Below, piece by piece: positions 9,057 through 19,279 of a DNA stretch of 64,000 nt. Numbering within the stretch: the first letter of the stretch is position 1; every line of letters begins with the position of its first letter. The position numbers were made by a program, and so were the translations under genes. Origin of the DNA: Streptococcus mitis (GTDB lineage: Bacteria; Bacillota; Bacilli; Lactobacillales; Streptococcaceae); NCBI RefSeq assembly GCF_005144795.1, contig NZ_SWFJ01000011.1, forward strand, positions 23,210 through 87,209. The letters are read 5' to 3'. Under the pieces are notes generated by a model. It was not told where the DNA came from, did not search any database, and was given only the letters and a program-made list of their open reading frames with translations.

Positions 9057-12000
9057 TTATGCTTTAGTGAATAAATCACCAGCAAATCCATCTGATTTCT
9101 GCAAGAGTTGTTTGTAAACCTTCCATTTAAGATCTACAGTATTCTTGAAATCATTACCTTGAAGGTCTTTTTCGACCGCTGCATCAAATAAGGTCTGAAG
9201 TTGTGCGTAAGTTGAAATCTTTTGACCATCGATTTCAATTTCAACAAAACCTCTTTGGGCTTTTTCGTGTACTTCATGATACCATGCTTTCTTCCATGCT
9301 TCTAAACTTTGGAATTTGCCGTTAGAAACTTTATTAATAATAAAGTCATCACCAAGACCTACATTACCAGCTGCTTTAGATTCTTGTTTGTATTTGTTTG
9401 ATGCATAACCTAAGAACCCGTCTAGATAACCGAAGTAACCCCACATACGGAAGGTATTATGTTTGAATGAGATTGAACCAACCGCACTCTTACTTGTATT
9501 ACCACCATAAATACCTGTCATCATATTTACTACAGTATAAGCAGAATCAAATCCTTCAGTACGGTAATGACCATTTCCTGGTAATCCATGTTTCGTTGCA
9601 AAGTTTCCATCAACCAGTTGATCAATACTTGTCAGCTTCGTATTCTTTTCGTCATCATTCAAATCACGAACTAAATCCCATTGGTGTGGTTCACCAACTA
9701 AGCCATTGCGATCCGCTTTTTCACGATATTTCTTATCGATCTTCTTGAACCACTTATCATTTGTTCCAGTATTTTTCTTGATAACAGACTCAGCTTCTAA
9801 GTAATCAAGCATCATCATGGATTCATTGTAATTCTTCATGTAGTTATCGATTTTCTCACGACTATTTAACACATTCGGATTATAGTTGTAAATTTGATTT
9901 CCATCATTTTGACGTTCGTAAGCCATGTTTAATCCTAAGGCACCATATTCACCATTTGGATTTGAAACTGATGGTGATTGTAACATACCTTGAGCAAAGG
10001 CTTCAACATCTGTTCCTTCACGGTGACGCCATGTTCCTAAGTAGGCCATACGGTCATTGATGTGAGTTGTTTCGTGAGTGAATGCAGATGTACCAAAATC
10101 ACTAATCATGCTAGAGATGATGTAATATACCGCCTCTTGTGGTTGTGGATTTTGGAAGATATAAGCGTATGCACCCATTCCATTATATCCATGCCACTTA
10201 TCAGTCGGACCATAGAATTCACGAATTGGAGCAAAATCGCCTTTCTTCGTATGTCCCATACGGTCAACCCATCCCAAACCTGGTACATCATGGTTATCCC
10301 AAATTGCAGATGGTACCATATTTTCACTCTTAAGAAGATTATTTCGTACATTATCAGCAGCAAGTCTTGACCAGAAGTCTAAGTAATTGATTTGTTCTTG
10401 CGCACGTAAATCAACTTGCTTCTTGAACGCTTCACGTTCTTCTGCTGTGTTCTTACCGTATTTCTCAAATGAACTAAAGGCAATGGTATTATAGGTCGTA
10501 ATTAAGATCATATGCGCTTTCTTCAGATTCAGAAGTGGTAGAATATAACGTCCGTGATGTCCATTATTAATTACTTCATACAATTTATGTTTCTTATTCG
10601 CAAAATCAGGATTTGATGATTGTTTCTCAACAACATAAGCGTTATCTGCAATGTTGTTCTTGAACCAAGTATTCATATCTGTTTCACTAGTGAATAATTC
10701 CATGTTGTACTTCAGGAATTCGTGTAAGTTAGCTTTACCAGTAGCACTTGCAAGAGCTCTGTTAAATGCATCGTGTGATTGATCACCTTTAAGGTTGTTA
10801 CCATTTGAAGCGAAGCTGATTAATCTATCAAGTACGTTAACGTTCTTACCGTAGAAATCAGGTTTAAAGGTCATCATATTTTTGATATTTAATCCGTCAA
10901 ATTTAATTCCATAGTATTTGTTTAAATAAGCCAGAGCTAACATGATTTTAGCTTTGTTATCTTCAACTTTTTTAATCAATGCACGTTTAGCTGCTTCGTC
11001 CGTATTTAATTGATGGTCTTCATTTTCAACTAAAGCTTTAACTAAAGCATCAAGATTATCTTTTACTTCTTTGAAGCTTTCTTCCATGTATAACATCTTA
11101 GGATTGTTATTAATCTTACGAACTTCATCTGAATCAAGTTCAACAGAAGCTAATTTAGCTTTGATATCGCTGATCAATTGTGTCCTATCTTTAACAACCA
11201 TATTTGGTGTATAGACAATATCACCTAATCCTTCAATACTATATTCACGAACTTGTTGAACCCTAGATTCTTTTTGTGTAATAGCTTTAATTTCTTTCGT
11301 CTTATCAGCGTAATGAATCATAATGTGATCAGCATCTGATAAGTCGGTCACAAATTGTCCATCTTTCATACCTGTAACAGATAAAACTTCAGTAGTTAGT
11401 AATTTATAATTTGCAGGAATCTTATTACCTTGGTTGACAATCCATTCTTTATTGTAGAACGGTTGAAGTTTTTCAATATTACGGTAAGCAAGCTCACGAG
11501 ATGCGTCATAATCTTGAGTATCCTTGTAAGTGTCAGATTTTGGTTTTACACTATTTAGTGTATCTTCCACAAGTGGAGCAATTTCAAATTTATCAGCTGT
11601 AATCCCGAATGACTCTATTTTCTTGTTGGCTTCTTCTAAGCTGATCTCTTGGATTCGTTTACTACGAGAACCGTTAAATGAGTGAGAACCTTCACTCACA
11701 TCTTTAACAACGTAGTTTCTTTCAATCCAGTTTTTTGTGTAATATCCACCTTCTGCTTCTAAATCTCTAGAACCGTAGAATTCTTCACCGTTTTTGACTT
11801 TCATCATTGAAACTGTGTCAGCAACACGCCCCCATGTCCAGTTTTTACTAATGAAACCACCTACCTCAACAGGGTTCTTCACATCAATAGTTCCTTTAGT
11901 AACAGCGTTACGAACAGAAGCGTATTTATCAATACCATTAGGATCAGAACCGTTATCGGTTCTAGCGACAAGTCCACCAACACGTGCTCTATCTGCAACA

Positions 12001-14981
12001 ATATCAGCATCTACGTATGCATGTTTAATATTACCACGCCAAAGTTCTCCGGCGATACCACCAAGATCCCAACCTTTATTACCGACACCTGTTAGTTTAC
12101 CGATGAAAGCAACATTTTTAAGAAGTCCACCAGTATCTCCTTTATTTACGATACCAGCAATACCATCTTTACCAAGGATACTACCAGTTACCTTAACATT
12201 TTCAACTGTGGCATTTTTAATTACTCTTGATAGTGCGGAAATATTTTCAATCCAAGGCATATTAATATTAACATTACCTAAGTTAATGTTTTTAACTGTA
12301 CCGCCTTCAACGTTATCGAATAACTGACGAGCCATACTATGAATGGTATATTGTTTACCGTCAACACTTGTTAAAGTTCCGCTAAATTTACCAGGTACAT
12401 ATTGTTTATTCGGAGTTGGTACATTTGCTGCATTCAAATCTGCACCAAGTTTAAAGGTACCACTTGGATTAGCTTTCATAGCCGTTACTAGGTCGTTAAA
12501 GCTATAATATACATCACCATCGTGTGCTTTTTGTTTTTCAAAGTAATGGACATACTCGTTTGCCAATTTAGAAGCATCTGTGTGCTGAATCAAATCTGGT
12601 GCTTTGGCAGTGACTTTGTATAAAGTTTTTCCGTCTTTTTCTACTTCTTCAATCTTATCAACAGCCAGTCTTGTAACTTTGTTGTCGTGAGTTGTAACTC
12701 GTAGGTAGAGTGGAGCAACATCAGCTGGTTTTTCTGTCAGCAAACTAGTGTCTGTTTCATTACCGTCAGCGTCCACACTCATCAAGCTTGTTTCTTTGAT
12801 GTTTTTAATTTCAACTTTTTTAAGGTCAATTCTTAGCGGTTCTTCCTTCAGAACTTCTTCCTCATCACCCTCACCACGGTCATAAACCATCTTCGTTTCA
12901 AGTTTATAATCTTTGTAGTACTGTAAGTCTGTCAAAGAAGCTGTTAGATCTTCTGGTGAAACATCCAATGTCTTCACAATCTCGTCACCTTTTTTCAGAG
13001 TTAGGGTGATAGATTTAATGGCTGCCTTACTTGGATTTTCCAAATTATAACGAATTTGAGATGATCGTTTCAAATCTTGAACATCAACAAGTGACAAACT
13101 TAAGATTGGTTTTTCAAAGTTTTTAGTTCCTAATTTGACGATACGATCTTGGTCTAACTCCAGAACCTGTTCCACAATTTTAGGTGCTTCTTCAGTTTTT
13201 AAACCTTTGATAGTTTTGTAAGTCTTGGTAACTTTTTTCTGTCCATCTTTTCCTTCTTGGACAGTAACTCTTTCACCTTTTTTCAGTTGGTCATCTTCTT
13301 TAACAACTTCCTTAAATGGAATCTTTTCAAGACTTTCTTCTATCAGAGTTCCTTCAATTGGTTTTGTCCCACGACTTATTTTTTTAGTGACTGGTTCTTT
13401 GATGACAGTAGTTGTTGTATTTAAAACTTGGTCAGTCTCAACACCTTCGAGAGTCTTATAAGTCGTTTTGGTAATTTTACTGCCCTTTTCTCCATCTTGA
13501 ACTACAGTTTCTTCATCCGTATATTTGGTTGGATCCTCGATAATTTCTGTCTTATAGTCAATCTCAGTAGTAGTTTCTTTCGTAACCGCTCCCTCAGTTA
13601 CTTTATATTCAGGTAACTTTTCTTGAACTAAAGATTCACCTTCTTTACTAGTTTCTTGAGTGCCTTTAGCCTCTATTTTGCCTGAATATGCTGCTTGCGG
13701 TTCTTGAACTAAAGACTCGCCCTCTTTACCGGGTTCCTGAGTACCTTTAGCCTCTATTTTGCCTGAATATGCTGTTTGCGGTTCTTGGACTAAGGATTCG
13801 CCCTCTTTACCAGTTTCTTGAGTGCCTTTAGCCTCAACCTTTCCTGTATATGCTGCTTGCGGTTCTTGAACTAAAGATTCGCCTTCTTTACCAGTTTCTT
13901 GAGTGCCTTTGGTTTCAATTTTTCCTGAATATACTGCTTGCGGTTCTTGAACTAAAGATTCGCCTTCTTTACCAGTTTCTTGAGTGCCTTTAGCTTCAAT
14001 TTTTCCTGAATATGCTACTTGCGGTTCTTGAACTAAAGACTCGCCTTTTTTACCAGTTTCTTGAGTGCCTTTGGCCTCAACCTTTCCTGAATATGCTACT
14101 TGTGGTTCTTGAACTAAGGATTCGCCCTCTTTACCAGTCTCCTGAGTGCCTTTAGCCTCAACCTTTCCAGTATATGCTGCTTGTGGTTCTTGAACTAAAG
14201 ATTCGCCTTCTTTACCAGTTTCTTGAGTGCCTTTAGCCTCAACCTTTCCAGTATATGCTGCTTGTGGTTCTTGAACTAAAGACTCACCCTCTTTACCAGT
14301 TTCTTGAGTACCTTTAGCCTCAATTTTTCCAGTATATGCTGCTTGCGATTCTTGAACTAAAGATTCGCCTTTTTTACTGCTTGTGTTGATAGTCGATTTT
14401 GATTCTTTAAAGTAACCAACATACTCATATCCTTCAATATGAATAACTCCTTTAGCCAAGCCTTCTTGTGTAGAGGCTGAAATAGTTTGGTTATAAGAAA
14501 GCAACTCTTTATTTTCAAATGCAAAGGCAGTAAAAGGTACAAAATTGCTGACTCCAATAGAACTGATTAAGAGAACCCCTAGTACTTTACTGCGGTGTTT
14601 CTTTGAAACTAATAGAACCGCTAGCGAGGCTGTTACCAAGCCAAGACCTGCTAGAGCAACTTCCTTACTGCCTGTGTAAGGAAGTTGTTGACTGGTAGTC
14701 GCCTTCTTGCGATAAACTACATAAATAATATCTTCATCTTGAAACTCTGTTGGAACCTCATGATGAATCAGGGCTTTTTCAGACTCGGTCAATTCCTGCT
14801 CCGCTAAATAACGATAATGAACGTTATGAGCACCACCGACTTCATTGGCTTGAACCTTGTCTACTGAAAGGGTACTGGCTCCAAAAAGGAAGGCCCCAAT
14901 GGCTACAGGACCTACCCCAACAGTTAGCTTACGAATCGAATATTTGGTGATTTTTTCTAGTTGTTGTTTTGTTTTTTTCAT
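9057..14981 (-). CDS. zmpB: Zinc metalloprotease ZmpB (M26 family), YSIRK and N-terminal LPXTG
   Basis: A very large surface protease of about 1974 residues. Order: YSIRK signal (YSIRKLTVGVGPVAIGAFLF, about 15-35); an N-terminal sortase site LPYTG (about 99) followed by two hydrophobic segments; a tandem 27-residue repeat region (about 206-450); two G5-like domains (about 455-615); a large linker with GLUG-like repeats; and the M26 catalytic region with HETTH at about 1636-1640 and a downstream glutamate in TDVEAFAQG. The N-terminal placement of LPXTG is typical of the IgA1 protease/Zmp family. A GTG at 14987 is an alternative start that overlaps the previous stop codon. Target proteins are not predictable from sequence. 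A terminator follows. Confidence 0.95.
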   Translation of the reverse strand: MKKTKQQLEKITKYSIRKLTVGVGPVAIGAFLFGASTLSVDKVQANEVGGAHNVHYRYLAEQELTESEKALIHHEVPTEFQDEDIIYVVYRKKATTSQQLPYTGSKEVALAGLGLVTASLAVLLVSKKHRSKVLGVLLISSIGVSNFVPFTAFAFENKELLSYNQTISASTQEGLAKGVIHIEGYEYVGYFKESKSTINTSSKKGESLVQESQAAYTGKIEAKGTQETGKEGESLVQEPQAAYTGKVEAKGTQETGKEGESLVQEPQAAYTGKVEAKGTQETGKEGESLVQEPQVAYSGKVEAKGTQETGKKGESLVQEPQVAYSGKIEAKGTQETGKEGESLVQEPQAVYSGKIETKGTQETGKEGESLVQEPQAAYTGKVEAKGTQETGKEGESLVQEPQTAYSGKIEAKGTQEPGKEGESLVQEPQAAYSGKIEAKGTQETSKEGESLVQEKLPEYKVTEGAVTKETTTEIDYKTEIIEDPTKYTDEETVVQDGEKGSKITKTTYKTLEGVETDQVLNTTTTVIKEPVTKKISRGTKPIEGTLIEESLEKIPFKEVVKEDDQLKKGERVTVQEGKDGQKKVTKTYKTIKGLKTEEAPKIVEQVLELDQDRIVKLGTKNFEKPILSLSLVDVQDLKRSSQIRYNLENPSKAAIKSITLTLKKGDEIVKTLDVSPEDLTASLTDLQYYKDYKLETKMVYDRGEGDEEEVLKEEPLRIDLKKVEIKNIKETSLMSVDADGNETDTSLLTEKPADVAPLYLRVTTHDNKVTRLAVDKIEEVEKDGKTLYKVTAKAPDLIQHTDASKLANEYVHYFEKQKAHDGDVYYSFNDLVTAMKANPSGTFKLGADLNAANVPTPNKQYVPGKFSGTLTSVDGKQYTIHSMARQLFDNVEGGTVKNINLGNVNINMPWIENISALSRVIKNATVENVKVTGSILGKDGIAGIVNKGDTGGLLKNVAFIGKLTGVGNKGWDLGGIAGELWRGNIKHAYVDADIVADRARVGGLVARTDNGSDPNGIDKYASVRNAVTKGTIDVKNPVEVGGFISKNWTWGRVADTVSMMKVKNGEEFYGSRDLEAEGGYYTKNWIERNYVVKDVSEGSHSFNGSRSKRIQEISLEEANKKIESFGITADKFEIAPLVEDTLNSVKPKSDTYKDTQDYDASRELAYRNIEKLQPFYNKEWIVNQGNKIPANYKLLTTEVLSVTGMKDGQFVTDLSDADHIMIHYADKTKEIKAITQKESRVQQVREYSIEGLGDIVYTPNMVVKDRTQLISDIKAKLASVELDSDEVRKINNNPKMLYMEESFKEVKDNLDALVKALVENEDHQLNTDEAAKRALIKKVEDNKAKIMLALAYLNKYYGIKFDGLNIKNMMTFKPDFYGKNVNVLDRLISFASNGNNLKGDQSHDAFNRALASATGKANLHEFLKYNMELFTSETDMNTWFKNNIADNAYVVEKQSSNPDFANKKHKLYEVINNGHHGRYILPLLNLKKAHMILITTYNTIAFSSFEKYGKNTAEEREAFKKQVDLRAQEQINYLDFWSRLAADNVRNNLLKSENMVPSAIWDNHDVPGLGWVDRMGHTKKGDFAPIREFYGPTDKWHGYNGMGAYAYIFQNPQPQEAVYYIISSMISDFGTSAFTHETTHINDRMAYLGTWRHREGTDVEAFAQGMLQSPSVSNPNGEYGALGLNMAYERQNDGNQIYNYNPNVLNSREKIDNYMKNYNESMMMLDYLEAESVIKKNTGTNDKWFKKIDKKYREKADRNGLVGEPHQWDLVRDLNDDEKNTKLTSIDQLVDGNFATKHGLPGNGHYRTEGFDSAYTVVNMMTGIYGGNTSKSAVGSISFKHNTFRMWGYFGYLDGFLGYASNKYKQESKAAGNVGLGDDFIINKVSNGKFQSLEAWKKAWYHEVHEKAQRGFVEIEIDGQKISTYAQLQTLFDAAVEKDLQGNDFKNTVDLKWKVYKQLLQKSDGFAGDLFTKA
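13641..14369 (-). repeat. Nine tandem 81-bp repeats inside zmpB
   Basis: Nine full copies of a 27-codon unit, in frame, beginning GESLVQEPQAAYTGK and ending KGTQETGKE, are followed by a partial tenth (GESLVQEKLPEY). Copies differ at a few positions (A/V/T before AY, T/S before GK, V/I, A/T), and several are near identical in DNA. This is a size-variable surface stalk by analogy with other tandem repeat surface proteins. Confidence 0.95.
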
Positions 14982-14983
14982 TC

Positions 14984-15547
14984 TCACGACTTTCTGATAG
15001 AATCTTGCGGATAGTGCGCACGCGCACCTCCAATTAATTTTGGACGGCTAGCAAGAGCCGTTACATGGGCATGCCCAATTTCTCTCAAAAGAGGGCGAAT
15101 CGGAACCTGAACATGCTTAATATGCATACCAATTGCAGTGTCTCCGATATCCAATCCAGCATGAGCCTTGATAAATTCAACCTCAACTGGATCCTGCATA
15201 AACTTGAAGGCTGCCAACTGACCTGAACCTCCTGCATGAAGGGTAGGAAGGACACTGACGATTTCCAGACCAAACTGCTCTGCCACCTGACGTTCAACGA
15301 CGAGGGCCCGATTGACATGTTCACAACCTTGAACAGCTAGATGAATTCCTTTTTCCTCTAAGATATCTAGGATGGTCTTCACAATGATTTCCCCAATTTC
15401 TTGGCTAGATTCCTTGCCAATCTGACCACCTATCACCTCACTAGAAGAAAGGCCCAAAACAAAGATAGATCCTTGCTTCAAATTGGCCTTTTCTAATACA
15501 TCTTTTACAATCTGGCTTGTTTCTCTTTGAATGTCTTTTTCCTTCAT
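14984..15547 (-). CDS. DUF436/TIGR01440-family protein
   Basis: A 187-residue cytoplasmic protein of the widely conserved TIGR01440 (DUF436) family, recognised from its start [20 protein letters not shown] and the glycine-rich [26 protein letters not shown] and [11 protein letters not shown] segments. The family has no established function. The start at 15547 is preferred over an upstream ATG because GAGG lies 8 nt before it. Its stop overlaps the zmpB GTG codon (GTGA), so zmpB is translationally coupled to it. It has its own promoter after the zmpS terminator. Confidence 0.88.
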   Translation of the reverse strand: MKEKDIQRETSQIVKDVLEKANLKQGSIFVLGLSSSEVIGGQIGKESSQEIGEIIVKTILDILEEKGIHLAVQGCEHVNRALVVERQVAEQFGLEIVSVLPTLHAGGSGQLAAFKFMQDPVEVEFIKAHAGLDIGDTAIGMHIKHVQVPIRPLLREIGHAHVTALASRPKLIGGARAHYPQDSIRKS

Positions 15548-15573
15548 ACTTGATACCTCTTTTGTCATTATCT

Positions 15574-15602
15574 ATCATATCGTTTTTTCTACGTTTTAGC
15601 AA
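15574..15602 (-). promoter_or_regulatory. Promoter for the DUF436-zmpB pair
   Basis: A TTGCTA -35 (15597-15602) and a TATGAT -10 (15574-15579) are spaced exactly 17 bp, just after the zmpS terminator and ahead of the DUF436 gene. zmpB expression can therefore be separate from the zmpRS transcript. Confidence 0.6.
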
Positions 15603-15639
15603 GATAGACAACCTAGAAAGCTTGCCCAATTACGCATAA

Positions 15640-15663
15640 AACTCCCAGAATTGACTGGGAGTT
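15640..15663 (-). terminator. Terminator hairpin at the zmpS stop codon
   Basis: A 9-bp perfect stem AACTCCCAG/CTGGGAGTT with a 6-nt loop is followed by a short TTTTAT on the minus strand. It overlaps the zmpS stop and could allow partial read-through into DUF436-zmpB. Confidence 0.65.
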
Positions 15664-17353
15664 AACTAGTTTCTATTCTATTTATGTATATTTCAACTGT
15701 CGTACCTTTTGAGGGGGCAGAATCGATTTTCATCTGATAATCTTCTTCAAAATGAAGTTTGAGCCGCTGTTCAACGTTTTGAAGACCAACTCCCCCACGT
15801 TTGAGTTGACTTTGACTACTATCGCTAGCATCTTGGAAACCAACCCCATCATCCTCAATACGGATGACTAGTCCTCTATCCTGTTTCTGAACAGAAACTC
15901 GAATATGTCCCTGACCTTCTTTTTCTTTAATGCCATGGTAAAGAGCATTCTCTACAAGAGGTTGTAGGACTAGCTTAGGCAAGACTAGATTATCAAAGGC
16001 AGGATTTTCATCAATCTCATATTCCAGCTTATCTCCATAGCGTTGTTTCTGGATAAAGAGGTACTGGCGGACATGGTTGATTTCGTCAGAGAGGCGAATC
16101 AAATCATTGCCTTGATTGAGTGCTAGGCGGAAATAGGTCGCCAAGGACTTGGTCACTTGCACCACTCTCTGACTATCCTGAAATTCAGCCATCCAGATGA
16201 TGGTATCCAAGGTGTTATAGAGGAAATGGGGATTAATCTGGCTTGATAAAGCTTGAAGTTCATACTGACGAGTCGTTTCTTCCTGCCTGCGAATAGCTGC
16301 CATCAGCTGATCAATCTGATCCAACATGGCATTGAACTGGCGAGTCACTTCTCTCAGTTCATGGGCACCAGCTTCCTTGGCACGAAGATTCTGATTACCA
16401 GAAGCAATCTCCAGCATGGTTTCTCTCAAGTCATTCAGAGGAGCAATCCAGCGTTTAAGACTAAGCCACACCAAGCAGAGACAGGCAAGAAGAGATGTGA
16501 CACTGGCTCCAAGCAAGGTCCACATGAGTTGACTCCGAACCTGGTCTAACTTCTCCAACGAAGACACGCCAAGCACCGTCCAATCAGTTCCAGCAATCCT
16601 TTCCTGACTGACGTAGGATTTGTGATCTGGAGTATAGCCCTGCCCTGTCTCAATGTAGGGTTTCATAGCCTCCATTTCGCTAGACGAACTATAAACTGTG
16701 TGTTGAAGATGATAAACAAATTCATGGTTTTCATTGATGATAAAGGCAAAGCCCTGCTGCCCCAACTGGAGTTGATTTAGATAGGCTTCCAGAGTTTCAT
16801 AAGAAATATCCAAACGAAGTACACCCAGATTAGCTCCCTTTGCATCAACAAGTTCTTGAGTGATAGAAATAACCCACTGACTATCTGATTTACGAGCTGG
16901 GGTCAAAACTGGCATGGCTCCCTGATGAATAGCCTTTTGGTACCAATCCTCAGCCATCATATCAGAGGAGGTTTTCATCTGCACACTATCATCCGTAGAA
17001 ATGACCTGACCGGATTTAGTCACCAGCACAACAGTTTTCAAGTCCTTGTCTGCCTTCAAGATAGTCAAAAATAGATCTCGAATTCCCTTTACCTTGTCTT
17101 GACTGGGATTCTCAGCATAGGCTAGGACATCCGTCTGCTGGGTCAAACTGGTAGAGGTGGTTTCTAATTTTTTGATATAAGACTGGATAAAGTGGCTAGT
17201 CTGACTGATAGTCGTTTGACTATTGCCCTCAATGCTAGCCTCAATGGCTGATGAACTAGATTGATAGTAGAAAGTCCCAATCAAAGCTAGGAGAATGAGA
17301 AAGACCAGAAAGATGGAAATAACCATTCTGACTAGGAGAGAAGAACGCTTCAT
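15662..17353 (-). CDS. zmpS: Sensor histidine kinase ZmpS
   Basis: A 563-residue membrane kinase. A first membrane helix (about 8-28, LVRMVISIFLVFLILLALIG) is followed by an extracellular Cache-like sensor region (about 35-275), a second helix (about 278-298), HAMP (about 300-350), and a LytS/His_kinase-type domain with the phosphoacceptor in SSQINPHFLYNTLD (about 372). The ATPase has N-box VENALYH, G1 EDDGVGF and G2 GGVGLQN. Its start overlaps the zmpR stop by 4 bp. From memory, the pneumococcal homologue is HK09 of TCS09, partner of ZmpR; the ligand is unknown. Confidence 0.92.
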   Translation of the reverse strand: MKRSSLLVRMVISIFLVFLILLALIGTFYYQSSSSAIEASIEGNSQTTISQTSHFIQSYIKKLETTSTSLTQQTDVLAYAENPSQDKVKGIRDLFLTILKADKDLKTVVLVTKSGQVISTDDSVQMKTSSDMMAEDWYQKAIHQGAMPVLTPARKSDSQWVISITQELVDAKGANLGVLRLDISYETLEAYLNQLQLGQQGFAFIINENHEFVYHLQHTVYSSSSEMEAMKPYIETGQGYTPDHKSYVSQERIAGTDWTVLGVSSLEKLDQVRSQLMWTLLGASVTSLLACLCLVWLSLKRWIAPLNDLRETMLEIASGNQNLRAKEAGAHELREVTRQFNAMLDQIDQLMAAIRRQEETTRQYELQALSSQINPHFLYNTLDTIIWMAEFQDSQRVVQVTKSLATYFRLALNQGNDLIRLSDEINHVRQYLFIQKQRYGDKLEYEIDENPAFDNLVLPKLVLQPLVENALYHGIKEKEGQGHIRVSVQKQDRGLVIRIEDDGVGFQDASDSSQSQLKRGGVGLQNVEQRLKLHFEEDYQMKIDSAPSKGTTVEIYINRIETS

Positions 17354-18087
17354 CGACCTTCTCCCTTCTTAAACTGACGAGGTGTCACACCCGCAATCTG
17401 TTTAAAACGTTGGGTAAAGTAATTCATATCTTCAAAGCCAACCTTTTCTGCTATCTCGTAAATCTTCAGATCCGTAGTTAAAAGCAAGAGCTTGGCTTGT
17501 TTGACACGTTCTCTCACCAGATAATCCTGAAAAGGTAGACCCAACTCTTTCTTAATCAAAGAACTCAGATAAGTCGGGCTAAAGCCCAAGTCACTTGCTA
17601 AAGACTTTAAACTGAATTGACTATCAGCTAGATGAGACTGGATTTTCTGAGCCATATTTCCCTCAAACTTATCAGTCAATAGATCTTGTAACTGCTCCTC
17701 TTTCTCTTCCTTATCCAACTTTTGCTTAATTTTCCCCAACATTTCCTCAATATCCTGACGAGAAAAGGGCTTAAGCAGGTAATCGTCCACACCTAGTTTG
17801 ACAGCAGACAAAGCATAATCAAAATCATCGTAGCCTGTTAAAAAAACTAGATGCACCTGAGGATAGGTTTCTCGGACCAGACTGGCCAACTGGATGCCAT
17901 TTAGCTGGGGCATGTTGATATCGGTTAGAATGATATCTGGCACATGCTTTTGAATCAAGTCCCAAGACTGCCTTCCATTTTCAGCCTGACCGATGATTTC
18001 CATATCGTAGGCGGCTACATTGACCAGCTTAGTCAAGCCTTGTCTTACCAGATATTCATCTTCTACGATTAAGATTGTATAGGTCAT
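17350..18087 (-). CDS. zmpR: AraC-type response regulator ZmpR
   Basis: A 245-residue two-component regulator. The receiver domain begins MTYTILIVEDEYLVRQG, with the acidic pair at the start, the phosphoacceptor Asp in IILTDINMPQLNG (about residue 55), and a switch lysine in DDYLLKPF (about 105). The C-terminal AraC helix-turn-helix pair covers about 145-240 (SLKSLASDLGFSPTYLS and KIYEIAEKVGFEDMNYF). AAAGGAG is best placed for the ATG at 18087, six codons downstream of another possible start. It is upstream of and coupled to zmpS. Regulation of zmpB is inferred from position and the family name. Confidence 0.93.
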   Translation of the reverse strand: MTYTILIVEDEYLVRQGLTKLVNVAAYDMEIIGQAENGRQSWDLIQKHVPDIILTDINMPQLNGIQLASLVRETYPQVHLVFLTGYDDFDYALSAVKLGVDDYLLKPFSRQDIEEMLGKIKQKLDKEEKEEQLQDLLTDKFEGNMAQKIQSHLADSQFSLKSLASDLGFSPTYLSSLIKKELGLPFQDYLVRERVKQAKLLLLTTDLKIYEIAEKVGFEDMNYFTQRFKQIAGVTPRQFKKGEGR

Positions 18088-18116
18088 GCTCGGCTCCTTT
18101 GTCACTTACTAGTATC

Positions 18117-18125
18117 AGTATAGCA
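18117..18125 (-). promoter_or_regulatory. Extended -10 promoter for zmpR-zmpS
   Basis: TGC followed by TATACT (18117-18125) forms an extended -10 about 30 bp before the zmpR start. No good -35 is seen, as is usual for this promoter type. Confidence 0.5.
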
Positions 18126-18157
18126 AAATTCTCCTCTAACTGCTTAGGAAAGCCCTC

Positions 18158-19270
18158 TTAATCGACATAATCTAGTAAATAAGCGTAGCCTTTTTCTTCC
18201 ATTTGGTCTTTGGGAATAAATCGAATAGAGAGACTATTGATACAGTAGCGCAAGCCACCCTTGTCCTGAGGACCGTCCGTAAAGACATGGCCCAGATGAG
18301 AATCTCCAACTCGACTTCGCACTTCCATGCGTGTCATATTGTAAGACTTATCTTCCTTGTAGGTGGCAACATCTGGACTGATGGGTTGGGTAAAACTAGG
18401 CCAGCCACAACCAGACTCAAACTTATCCTTTGATGAAAAGAGAGGTTCACCAGTTGCTACATCCACATAGATACCAGATTCAAATTTATCCCAGTAACGG
18501 TTTGAAAAAGCTCGTTCTGTTTGATTTTTCTGGGTGACTGCATACTCCTCAGGTGACAAGGTCTTTTTCAATTCTTCATCACTTGGCTTAGGATATTTGC
18601 TGGCATCAATGACGGGGTAGGCCGCCTGATTAACATTGATATGGCAGTAGCCATTTGGATTTTTCTTTAGATAGTCTTGGTGGTAATCCTCTGCCACTAC
18701 AAAATTCTTCAAGGCTTCCTTTTCAACTGCTAGAGGTTGATCGTATTTCTTAGCCACCTCATCAAAGACTTGGTTGATCACTTCCAAATCCTTGTCATCT
18801 GTGTAATAAACACCAGTACGGTACTGGGTTCCCACATCATTTCCTTGTTTATTTTTGCTGGTTGGATTAATGATGCGGAAGTAATGAAGTAAGATTTCCT
18901 TGAGGGAAATTTGCTTGGCATCATAGATGACATGGACGGTTTCCGCATGTCCAGTTTGGTTAATCAATTCGTACTTGGTTGTTTCCCCTCTACCGTTCGC
19001 ATAGCCTGAAACGGCATCTATCACTCCAGGAACGCGCGAGAAGTATTCCTCCACTCCCCAGAAACATCCTCCAGCTAGATAAATTTCGTGCAAATCTGCG
19101 TCTTTACTAATTTCTGTTTTTTTCACTGTTTTTCCTCCTTGGCTGACTGATGCTTTCTCAATTTGCGAGCTATCTGTCTGCCCTGCATTTCGCATCAATA
19201 GAAAATAGAAACCGGTTATGGCTAGGAAAAAAATCCCTGCCAAGACAAAAAGTTTTACTTTATCGTTCAT
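18158..19270 (-). CDS. msrAB: Membrane-anchored methionine sulfoxide reductase MsrAB
   Basis: A 370-residue fusion repairing both stereoisomers of oxidised methionine outside the membrane. An N-terminal anchor helix (about 6-26, [19 protein letters not shown]) is followed by MsrA (about 60-215) with catalytic Cys69 in GGCFWG. MsrB (about 232-365) has CGWPSF and the catalytic Cys in RYCINS. It is the last gene of a ccdA-thioredoxin lipoprotein-msrAB cluster, 9 bp after its neighbour. In S. pneumoniae the same three genes (CcdA2, Etrx2, MsrAB2) form an electron relay: CcdA passes electrons to the lipoprotein, which reduces MsrAB. That link is family knowledge. Confidence 0.95.
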   Translation of the reverse strand: MNDKVKLFVLAGIFFLAITGFYFLLMRNAGQTDSSQIEKASVSQGGKTVKKTEISKDADLHEIYLAGGCFWGVEEYFSRVPGVIDAVSGYANGRGETTKYELINQTGHAETVHVIYDAKQISLKEILLHYFRIINPTSKNKQGNDVGTQYRTGVYYTDDKDLEVINQVFDEVAKKYDQPLAVEKEALKNFVVAEDYHQDYLKKNPNGYCHINVNQAAYPVIDASKYPKPSDEELKKTLSPEEYAVTQKNQTERAFSNRYWDKFESGIYVDVATGEPLFSSKDKFESGCGWPSFTQPISPDVATYKEDKSYNMTRMEVRSRVGDSHLGHVFTDGPQDKGGLRYCINSLSIRFIPKDQMEEKGYAYLLDYVD

Positions 19271-19279
19271 GACTTTTCT

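Noticed and set aside
11794..12327. 177-codon plus-strand frame opposite zmpB
   Set aside because: Composition is Ser/Pro/Thr-rich without any domain, and it lies wholly inside zmpB with no start signals.
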